64,000 bases of DNA from Mya arenaria. Taxonomy: Eukaryota > Mollusca > Bivalvia > Myida > Myidae. Location of the stretch: positions 25,459,473 through 25,523,472 of the forward strand of contig NC_069126.1 in assembly GCF_026914265.1 (NCBI RefSeq), written 5' to 3'. The position numbers were made by a program, and so were the translations under genes. The first letter of the stretch is position 1; every line of letters starts with the position of its first letter. Shown here in pieces: positions 52,677 to 64,000 of this stretch. The notes beneath the pieces are model-generated. The model did no database searches. It saw nothing but the letters and a program-made list of their open reading frames with translations, and was not told the DNA's origin.

Positions 52677-53821
52677 ATGTTGTCAACATTGACATCGATA
52701 CAAAGGAAAAGCGTGTGTGTGACGCATACTGTAAATGCAAACAAGGGTAAGTTTAACTTTTAATAACACCGGCCCTTCTTACAGTATTGTTGAAACAAAG
52801 ATTAAATCATCGCACAATATGAGTAAATCATAAATGGCCCGAATGGGGAACCCGGAAGTGACATTAAATTACAGTTACATGCCAGCTATACAGTAAAACC
52901 TTGTATTCTATAGTATGAGTAGAAATGGTTTATTGGGGTTCTGCATAAAAAGTTTCAGTTCTAAGCGATTGAACACTCCCCCTTATGAATAATAATGTAA
53001 TAGTTGACAAGTGACAATCGTGGGTGATACCAATCTGTAACTTTTGCATTGCTCAAACATTCACATGCTTTGATTTTTGTTCTTACAGAAATTGTGGAAC
53101 ATGTTCACACACTCTGGCTGTAAAAGTAGACCTGGGAGGAAAAGTGCCCCCGGTGTGGGGCTCGAACTCACAACCACCAGAACACTAGCCCGGCGCTCTA
53201 ACCAACTAAGCTGACCGGGCAGCTGGTTCTAACCCACACACACTACCCTCCCCCCATTTACCGGTTAAGGCTGGTGGAGGGTCTCCTGCTATTTACCGTT
53301 GACACCATTAAAGTATTCTGATTGATGGAGATAAGGAAGTCCCCTTATTATTGTCTTCAACAAGCCTACCGCCACAGGGGACCTAGCATAAGACCGGAAA
53401 CCGCCCCCCCCCACACACACACACATGATATTTGCCAGTCCAGGCAATGTCAACCGCAAGAGAAAACCAGTGATGACAAGTTTTACAAATAATCGGTATG
53501 ACCTATTTTAAAGCTTTTTATAACATTTAGTTTTACTTTGCTGTACAAAAGTAATGGACTATTTGTCCAGAGAAAAACAACAACCACAAAACATTAGCTA
53601 GTATCTTGTCAATATTTCATTATGATATACATGTAGAAAGCAAACATCAAAGGCAGTAGCATTTACAGCTAGTATTAAAATATTTAACAATACATGTAAC
53701 TGATTTATTTTAATATTGGCATCTTTTATTTATTTCAGGAAAGTGTGGTCTTTTGAAGAGAGTTCTTGAAGTTGTTCAGCATGTTGTTTTGATGGATTCT
53801 TGGAAGGATGTACCTCTATGA
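52677..53821 (+). CDS. Putative two-exon 50-residue microprotein
   Basis: The ATG sits in an ideal context (GCCGCCATGT). Exon 1 (52677-52746) ends AACAAGG before donor GTAAGT; exon 2 (53739-53821) follows acceptor TTATTTCAG, and the frame continues through the junction to TGA. The predicted peptide begins MLSTLTSIQRKSVCV, which is basic and without acidic residues, and continues KGKCGLLKRVLEVVQHVVL, an amphipathic or hydrophobic helix, ending SWKDVPL. I recognise no family. It could be a small mitochondrial protein, or the frame could be chance in a noncoding transcript. ATTAAA near 53878 may be the poly(A) signal. Confidence 0.4.
53145..53220 (-). repeat. tRNA-Thr(AGT)-derived SINE head
   Basis: On the minus strand it reads GCCCGGTCAGCTTAGTTGGT (box A region) through GAGTTCGAGCC (box B). 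It folds as a cloverleaf of 76 nt with acceptor stem GCCCGGT/ACCGGGG, loop CTAGTGT and anticodon AGT. A T-arm mismatch and the non-tRNA 3' extension (53095-53144) indicate a SINE rather than a working tRNA. Confidence 0.7.
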
Positions 53822-54024
53822 TGTTAGCTTCAGTTCTGGAGTATAACACCAGTTGTTGCATATTTAATATCAGATTTATTAAATACATTGTTGTTTTGCA
53901 AACATTACTTAAACTTTGATATTTCTTTGGTGTTTATGTAAGATATTGTAGGTGAATATCTCTTTATTGCAATGGCAAATATATTTTAAAATATATAGCA
54001 TTAGCAGAAGTTATTTTTCACTGT
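53221..54024. other. SINE flank and microprotein intron/exon 2
   Basis: Includes a CA run at about 53411. Apart from exon 2 of the putative microprotein gene nothing is recognised. Confidence 0.4.
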
Positions 54025-54212
54025 TAAAGCTGCACTTTCACAGATTGATCACTTTGACAACTTACACAGGATTCGATTGCATTTATCATGTTTTGGCTCG
54101 GAGAAGTTTGCTTTGTGATTTATATATTAGGTCTTAATTTAAAGAATGCCAAAATAAGCCGATTCTGAGACAAAAAGTGTCAAACTAGAATTCTGTGAGA
54201 GTGCAACTTTAA
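54025..54212. repeat. MITE, TAAAGCTGCAC family, short copy
   Basis: TTAAAGCTGCACTTTCACAG at the left; GAGAGTGCAACTTTAA at the right. Internally deleted relative to 48835-49192. Confidence 0.75.
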
Positions 54213-55294
54213 GAATACTGTTAATCGAGTGTGCATGTGATCCGGATACTGAACATTGGATGACCTATCATTAAATATTGTAGATTTACGTAAATGGCCC
54301 AAAATATAAGATTAACAATGAAAATACGTACATGTTTGACTTGTTCTTTATTCATAATAAGTCTAAGTCTTTACAGCACATGTTTGGCAGAATCAAGTTC
54401 TAATGAACATAGTAATTGATTTAAATGTACAGTGAAATAATTTGTTTTATACAGAAAATAATACCTTAACGATTCAGACCGATCTGTTCTCGTTTTGTTT
54501 TGGTGGCTCAAATATTTATCTGAGTTTTGGAGGAGGCCTAGCTGGTGTGAGCTGGTCAAATACAGTAGCTGCTTGAGGGTCAGTGTTTTCTTGATTGGAT
54601 TTCCCGTCGACAAAGTGCTGATATGAAAATAAGAAATCTATGAAATGTGTCGGAATGACAGCTACAAAAGCCATTGTTTACATTGGAACTATACGACGAT
54701 ATGAGATTCGGAAGCATGCGATGGTTCGGACAAAAATTTAGTTGTACGATATTTCCTGATTTACTTTGAAAGCAAAGCAGTTTATAAAAGCTACATAACG
54801 GTATCAACAAAAATACCTCTATCTTGAATGAAATCAATCGTGTCCATGTTGAACCTGATATTAAATGGCCATTAATGCCGATTTGACAACACAAGCCAAA
54901 GCATAAATGTACGATGTTTATAGTTTAAAAATAGAAACACTTATTTAGGTCATGCACGGACAATTTCAGTATTAAATAAATTTTGAACGGATTGAAATAA
55001 GTAGTTTTTTTCAAAAAAATACTTTTGTACAGACGTATAGATGTTTCGCCTTTGAACGATCTTTCAAAATTTCCAAGTTCAGCTGTTGATGAGGTCTTCC
55101 ACAGAGTTTGATACAGCACTTGCATTTTTCTAAATAACTCGCTGGTTTCGAATACGGAACGAATTGTAAGCCATCTTTAGTCGGCCTGGCTACCTTGTAT
55201 CCGAATTACAAGTGCCATGATAACACCTTTTTACCATAATACTTAAAAAGGCGAGGAATTGCCAGCGCATGTATATGACGGACTCTGGTCAGTT
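54213..55294. other. Nothing recognised
   Basis: Several short frames on the minus strand (54371-54894, 54925-55125) without recognisable domains. Confidence 0.4.
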
Positions 55295-55350
55295 TGACGG
55301 ACAAAATGGCGGATAGCAACACGGCTTATCAGCCCTACATTCTGATTGGC
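55295..55350. promoter_or_regulatory. Promoter-like cluster (YY1 and CCAAT motifs)
   Basis: AAAATGGCGGA at about 55303 and CTGATTGGCTGG (CCAAT on the minus strand) at about 55340. Direction of transcription is unclear. Confidence 0.3.
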
Positions 55351-58300
55351 TGGTAGGACCTGTCAATCAAATCCTGTCGTAAACCACTGATATAAATCTA
55401 TTTATTTTGTCCGCGAGTGACATAGGTTGAGGGCAATATTAAATACATCAATACGTACAGGAAATAAATAGTATGTGGGTGAGTCGATTCAAAGGATTTT
55501 AGCGAGAGGATCCTGTAATATTTTGCAGAAAGATTCCTTAAACATAAACTTTATTAACATGGAATTCTATCAGTTAAAAATAGAATCTGGTTCATCCGTT
55601 TCAATTAACTCGGAAAACCATGTCAGTAAAACCCGAAAAAAACGGGTGGGGGATGGATCGTATTGAAGATGCAATTAAATGTGTGTTAGCCGATTTGGCA
55701 TGAGATATCAAACCAAAGTGTTTAAAATAAAATTGTAATATTTTGTTTTATCCTATAGTCTATTTTTGGTGATTGCAATTCATTCATAAGTATAGTATAT
55801 ATGTTTAAAACAGCCATAAATCGGCTATTACTCATATTATCTTTATTTCCACCCGAAAGTGATTTAAACACATCGAACGATCAAACGGTCATATTTAAAC
55901 AGTATATACAGCAATACATAAAGCATATTATATGAGAAACAAAGTCGTTACACCATGATAACGATGTTCATGTTATAATATTGTAAGATAAAGCATATAC
56001 TTTTCACTGAGCGTATGCTTTCTGAGTATGTGGCTACCGTATTATGATTAACGTGATGTTCAATGCACTCAAGGCTTATAATTATTTTATTTATTTGTTC
56101 TCGTGGCAATTGCCGGTTCGAAAGCCGAAATAGAAATGCAAGTAATTAAAGGTGCTCGGGAAAATATGCTTTTATTATAATACATTTGAATTTCCCGCAT
56201 ATTTAATAAAAACTTCTTTTTTCAAACGCCTTAAAATGCATTAAGACAGGCAAAACAAAAAGGTAACCAAAATAAGTCTTACATAAATATTAAAGCCGTC
56301 GTTTTAGTATTAAAGACAGTGCACATGGACAAGCAAAAACATAGAAAAACAAACGTAATGATAATTTCTAATGCGAATAAAATAAACGGAAGTATTAGGT
56401 CCTTTGTGAGTGTAAGTCTAAGTCTGTTTACTCAACGCATTTAGAAAATATCTACATACTGCGCGGATACGTGTTTCTATATGAGCATTCGGTGCAGCAT
56501 GTTCATTACGAATCGCGCTAGTACAGTAGTAAATGAACCCTGCACTGTTTCATGGGGTCTCGAGTGTGCTCATTAACACTTGTCTCTCGGTGGAAAGTCT
56601 TGGGCACGAACGAAGAAATACGATGGACGTCGACGTCAGCTGAACACGCAAGGCAGTGAGCCCGACCTGGGGAGATCTTGTTTTTGTGAGGAAGCCGGCA
56701 CGGTGGGTATCGCCAGATGTATATCTTCTCGAGATTGCTCAGTTGACCAGATAAGGGCGCGTATGGAAACTGCTAAAACGTTGAAATTCCGGGTCGTCGG
56801 AACCACTACTTAATGCATATTATATATTTTTACAATTTAAATCAAAGCGCTTTAAGCGTTGACAAGAATAGCGCAAGGATCCTGTCATTATAGAAATCTA
56901 CCTAACGAACATAAACTTTATTTGGTTTATCGGGCATACTCTGGTAGTAAATTAAACACGACTCATGTTTGAAATGTAGAGTAAATTATACTAAAAAAAT
57001 GCCTAAATGCCTTATCCGTGGAAGTCCTTTTTTATGAAATCTAAAGTTCAAGATAAGATTTCATTTGCATCTAGTATTACTCCATACTTTTGTAATCATT
57101 TGGGTATTCCACGTATTAAATGAATAGTTCACGTAACTGTTACTCCATAGTTTTTATTTAATTGAGTATCAGCATAAAAAACTTAAAAGCATTTGCGAAG
57201 GAATTCATCAACATGAATATTCTATCTTTAGTATACTATACTATATATATGTTTATTTGTTTTACAAATAGCAAGCCGAAGCAGGCCAAAAGCCTTTCAA
57301 CGCTTTACGCGCTTTAAGTGCTTTGATTTTGCATAATGTCAGAGACAGGGATCTAAAGAGAGAGATTCTTCAAGTAATTGCAATTTGCCTAATTGTCATT
57401 ATATGCATTAAAGTTGTAACAGACCGAGAGGGTTTGTAATCCGACAGAGCATTTCATTTGAATATTATTTGTAGTGTTCAAATGAATAATGTTTAAACCA
57501 TAATTATTTTAATTAGACAGGGATATGTTTCCGAGAAACCATAATGATTTTACTTTAGGGTTGTAGATAAAAAGGTCAGGGTATGTGTCTTTTTACTTCA
57601 AAACTTAAAATTAATTCTTAAAGGAAATAAAAGTTAAAAAAAGGTGTTTTTGTACTTAAAAACACATTTAAAACATAAAAGTGTTGGTGATAATGGAAAC
57701 TACTCTTCTTTCCGTGTTTATGAACAAACACTGCCATATTACACGAGGCAAGCTTTATACAGGTATCATGCACGTGTAAACAAATAACAGAACAGAATAG
57801 ACATTTTATTTAAACTTGTGCATCGTACGTTGTCTACAATACATACATGTTTTAAAAAATTTGGTCAAAATATTTACAAGTATTGTTTAAATAAAATGAT
57901 AATGTTTGTTTATACATCAGTTTAAGTCGTGTTCATAATTGCTTTGACCGCTTGCTCAATCGGAACTCCTCGGCTAGTATCTAGTCCACCTAAATGGCCG
58001 TCAACGAGTCTTTTGACGATTTTCTTAATATGGCAGACTCGTTACAGGGATACATAAGAAATGTCAAAATAATAAAAAAAAAGTATCCCTGATCGCTCAT
58101 TATTGTAGCTAGGCTAGTATCAAGATATGTTAGACCAAAAACAGAATGAGGAGCGAACTTTTACCACTTATTTGTGTGTAAGTGTTATTTCTATACTTAT
58201 TGTATTTTATTAAAATATAAAAATGGTTTCAAAAGAGCCCTCATGAGAAACTAAATGGAAATGTCATTAATTCTTAGTGGGTGGGGTAAAGTCTTCTTTT

Positions 58301-58817
58301 GACAGATTCTAATATAGTTAATAACAATTTTGAAGCTCCAGTGATCAGTGGCAAAAATTAAGAAAACAAATACTCTATTTGATTTTTTTTCAATAATAAA
58401 AAAGTCTGAATCTGACTTTACTTAAATCGATAATAGGTTAGACTACTTTCTCAGTGAATTAATCTCATACATTTCATATCATTAACTTTAATTTTTTATA
58501 ATTAAAATTTACATTCTTTTAACTAAGGATGTATGGTTTATATGTCCGTGAGTGTTGGTATCGAACAACTTAATGTAATGGCACAATTAAATGCCTCGGC
58601 CCTGTTCACTAATATAGTTCTCTAAATAAATTAGATGTTCATTCTAGTGGTTTAGCAAAATGAGTTTGAACGCATAAACCAGCACACATTTCTTTCAAGA
58701 CTAAATTCTATGATATCCATCAGTGGTGATGATGCAGAAACATTGAAAAATGCTGACATTTTTACTGTGCCGATGAAATGCAGACATTTAAATTTTAATC
58801 TTATTGTCATTTTTCAG
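55351..58817. other. Mostly unassigned, with dispersed inverted repeats
   Basis: AATCAAAGCGCTTTAAGCG at about 56842 faces CGCTTTACGCGCTTTAAGTG at about 57301; a third copy lies at about 52245. A relic of the CATTCGGA motif is at about 57959. 56580-56813 is open and less AT-rich, with GACGTCGACGTCAGC, but encodes no domain I recognise. Confidence 0.4.
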
Positions 58818-59805
58818 AGAAGAGTATGGTACGAGGGGTGCAGCTGACTCTGATTCCCGGCTTGTTCTAATGAAAAAAAGGCAGATAAGGTAATGGTTGT
58901 GCTATTTTCAAAATTCGGACAATAATTTTAACAGTCAAGTATCCTATCGGTTTAAGCCCAAAAGTACCTGCATGTTTGTACAATTATTCAATTAATCAAC
59001 AAGGACTGACAGTATTAAAATATCAACATTGTGGATGAATTTAAACATGATAACAACTTCATTTCATATTTTTTAATTTACCAGTAGTCCAAAGCTAAAA
59101 GCTGCTCTCTCACAGATTGACAGTTCTTCTTGGTCATTCTTAAAAAGCCCAAAGGAGTAATTAAATTAAATTTACACATAATTATAATTAATTATATGGC
59201 TTAAAGCAATAGTAAAAAAATATTTTCCAAACAATTGAAATCTGTTCTATTATGTGTGACCTTATATGACTAGATAGAAGGAATTTTTACCAAATTTTCA
59301 AACTTGTATATATGAAAGACTGTGATCTGATATTATGTCAGCAGTCTAATATCACTGGTTTCCATACATTTGCACAATAATTGCCAATTTAAAGACAAAA
59401 AATAAAAAAGGTGTCTGAACAGTAAAACTGTAAGGATGCAGCTTTAAATTGGTGTTGTACTTAATATTTTGTGAATACTTTTCTGTTGTTGTACAGGCTT
59501 TTAAAATAATTGATCTGAAAATATAATTCATATTATTGTTGTATTTTCTGTTTTCTATTTCAGGCACTGGAATCCGAATGTAATCAAAAATGCCATTGTA
59601 TGAGGATTGACCTGCAATGCATGGAAATCATCTAACACAACTGCAACGCCTACCTTGGAAAAATGAGTGCAAGATGGAAACAAAGCATTCAGTGGAACAT
59701 CTTTTCATCTCAAATATTTGATGACTTACATACTGATGTGAAGTTGAAGATAAAAGTCATCTGTAGGTCCGTGATTATTAAATAAATCCGAACATATATT
59801 TAAAA
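58818..59805 (+). ncRNA. Two 3'-terminal exons of an unassigned spliced transcript
   Basis: Exon 58818-58889 (acceptor CATTTTTCAG, donor GTAATG) and exon 59564 to about 59805 (acceptor TTCTATTTCAG, AATAAA at 59781-59786). One frame is open across the junction, EEYGTRGAADSDSRLVLMKK then RQIRHWNPNVIKNAIV and stop, so this could be the C-terminus of a lineage-specific protein instead of a noncoding RNA. Upstream exons not found. Confidence 0.4.
59097..59447. repeat. MITE, TAAAGCTGCAC family, diverged copy
   Basis: AAAAGCTGCTCTCTCACAGA at the left; AAGGATGCAGCTTTAAA at the right. Lies in the intron of the transcript at 58818-59805. Confidence 0.7.
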
Positions 59806-61050
59806 GGGTTATATGGTAAAGGATTTATCTACGCTTAAAGTGATTCTGTAAGCTTCCAGCTTGCATAGCAATCATCTGATAAGGCATAAAATAAGATACT
59901 AGCTGACTTGCAAAATATATACTAGCTGACTTGCAAACAGTTTTTCCATTTGTGTTGATTTATTTTTCAGTCTGTTGGAATGTTTATTAGAAGTGATGCG
60001 CATTGCTTACTGCAACCAATATTTATTTTCTTTATTAAGTTAAATTTAACGAACACATAACATGACTTGTGATTTTACAGATGCATGTTTAGTTTGTTGA
60101 TTGTATGCGTTTATTTTCTCAAATGATGTAATAAAAGTTATTCTGAATGACTGTCCTTTTTTGCTTGAAGAAAATGTGTTGAGGTTTTGGCATAGCATAG
60201 TGTCATCATCATCATCATTGTTGTGTAAAATAAAACATTCAAAACAATGTATTAAAAACCAAACTGTCAAGCCAAGTACTCAAAGAGGCACAAGGATATT
60301 GCTAAAGAGACCGGTAATACATTTAGACAAATAAAATGCAAAGAAAGATCTATAATTCTGACACATGGTAATGCTTTAGTCCTCTCATTGTATGTTAAAG
60401 TGGAGACACAGTATTTTTTGTAATGAAGACTTAAATTTGTATGGCAACTTAAAGCCATATTTGGGGATTAAACGCCAGAAATATTGTGAAGTCTCCCAAA
60501 AGACTCAATGCACTTAAAAGGACTTGGCACAGAAATAAAAGTAAAAATGGGAGCAAAACCTAATTTATCATTAATTTTACATTGGATTGCATACAGATGG
60601 CTCTGTTATTACTTGACTAATATTAAAAATAAAATTAAGAGACATGTTGATCCAAACTGTAATTATTCTTGTTTGCATTTTATGGAGTTGGACATTAAAG
60701 AGTCATTTGGTGAAGAGTGATCTAAAGGCTAATTATTCAAAATAGATTAAGTATTATTGAAAAAAGTCTGGTATACATTGCTGAAAAGCTTAGTGACCTG
60801 GCTAAATGTTTTGTTTAAGGCTTTTATTTACAAAAAAATAAATCAGTTGAGTATCTTATCCGTTACTCTTTTGGTGTTGTTGTTTTTAAATAAAAAATGA
60901 CAATTTACTCAAAGATATTGAGACTAATAATTATAGATTAAGACAAATATATTGTGTAAGGAAACTTCTAATGAGTGGTTTTATCCACAGCCTAGGAGGT
61001 AAAGTGAAGCATGATCTGCCTTGAACAAAGACTATCTGTCAAATTAATTA
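59806..61050. other. Nothing recognised
   Basis: A short direct duplication, TATACTAGCTGACTTGCAAA, lies near 59897-59937. No supported gene. Confidence 0.4.
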
Positions 61051-62840
<1,790 letters not shown>

Positions 62841-64000
62841 ATCCACATAAACGTTGTACTGGTACTCTAACAATAGCTAGAGGTTACTGCGTGGATAGTC
62901 ACCGCCCCACCACAACCCCACAGAACTGTTTACATAAAAAAAATCTGCAGCCCAAACCCAATAATGCTTAAAACTTACATTTCTTAGGGTATTCCAATAA
63001 CTGTTGAGAAAATGTTGACATTTAGTCCATGCATGCATTTAATCCGATGTAATGATTCATGCATGCCATGAACCGTATGATCATTTCAATGACTGTCAGT
63101 ACATTTTCTGTGTGCTCACGATTTTTCTAGAGGAAATAGAGTGCTTCAACTATAAGGAAACATCTAAATATTCATAAAACGAACATTCTTTGAGGTTACA
63201 ATAAATATTTTCTCTTAAACAAGCACATTTAATTTAACACAATCCATTTCCTTGTTGTTACAATGACCTTCTTTACGCGGATTGAAAACGGTGTTAATCG
63301 CCGGCAGCCGCATCGCACTTTCGTATATCCTTACTACTATTTACGAGGTCTATCTCGAAGCTTGCCGGAGATGGCCGAGTTGTTACGATTGCCGCTTGCT
63401 ATGACGCAAGGAAGTATTTAGCTAAGCATATTAAAAAACATAAATGTAAAATATAGTAACCTGTTATAGACAACTCATAATGCTATGTTAAGCACGAATC
63501 CGTTACAAACATCCCAACTCAAGAAAACAGAAAATAAATCCACGCCCAAAATCTAGTATTTTGGACGATAAGGTCAATATAAATCAATTGCCAGATATTC
63601 ATCCTTTTTGCTAATGGGGGCTGGGGATGACATTTTATTTTTATCTTTTATTTTTTTCTTACATGACTGTTTCACCGTTGAATATGTGTTCAAGCTCTTT
63701 CTTATTGCATAAGGAGCCATATGGTTTTCTAGACAAACCACGAACACGATCGTAACAATTCTCCTTTTTGCATGTGCATATTAAACATTGACACCGTAGG
63801 TATGAATAAACGCCGTTCCCAGACAGTACCGGGCCGGTACACAAGTACAGACCCTAGCTCAACCTTTTTTATTATGTCAATAACATTTAAGAGGCAGCGA
63901 CAATTAATTTATAGTCGCATGAACTTTAGCGTGTGAACCTCAGTTTTCTCCTAATTCCGCGCTGCTCTTTCTTCAAAGTCCAAAAAAGGCTATTATATGT
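62841..64000. other. Unassigned right end
   Basis: Contains a locally GC-richer stretch (63270-63410) with GATGGCCGAGTTGTTACGA, distantly like the foldback motif. A minus-strand frame at 63659-63844 is Cys-rich (CQCLICTCKKENCYDRVRGL) and might be the last exon of a gene beyond the window, but I cannot assign it. Confidence 0.35.

Noticed and set aside
53145..53220. Functional tRNA-Thr gene
   Set aside because: T-arm and acceptor mismatches, and a non-tRNA extension typical of a SINE.
56580..56813. Possible first exon (77-codon frame)
   Set aside because: Open and less AT-rich, but no recognisable domain and no clear splice link to 58818; kept only as a note in the region entry.

Overview
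The window is animal nuclear DNA. Genes are split into many short exons with GT-AG introns, the sequence is AT-rich, and interspersed repeats are dense. The repeat families look like those of bivalve molluscs (elements ending in AACAAGAG with internal tandem cores, tRNA-derived SINE, Penelope, hAT and Tc1 relics). I infer a marine bivalve; species cannot be told from sequence alone.

Two conserved genes converge tail to tail. On the + strand (8061-24206) lies a mitochondrial pyruvate dehydrogenase kinase gene, reconstructed as 11 coding exons whose summed length (1488 nt) is one open frame of 495 codons. On the - strand (49458 down to 30115) lies SMARCE1/BAF57, the HMG-box subunit of SWI/SNF (BAF) chromatin remodellers, reconstructed as 16 coding exons (1557 nt, 518 codons). 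A zinc-finger exon resembling the ZEB/zfh-1 finger pair (35404-35052, -) sits in the last SMARCE1 intron, in the same orientation and in a splice phase that joins in frame to SMARCE1, so it may be an alternative last exon.

Region by region: 1-8060 is intergenic, with MITEs, a hAT element with terminal repeats, a Penelope endonuclease relic and TA microsatellites. 8061-25030 is PDK. 25030-30115 is the intergenic tail-to-tail gap with a repeat and a dead Tc1-like element. 30115-49483 is SMARCE1 with repeat-rich introns. 51512-52210 is a foldback structure. 52677-53821 (+) is a possible two-exon microprotein gene, divergent from SMARCE1. 55-64 kb has a possible spliced + strand transcript and repeats, with no recognised conserved protein.

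The strangest feature is a 30-bp tandem array of about 43 units at 18485-19770. It begins on the 5' splice site of PDK exon 7 and copies that splice site (GTAAGT) about 30 times; the last units change to a CTTTAG form. In SMARCE1, other tandem arrays also abut or lie close to splice sites.
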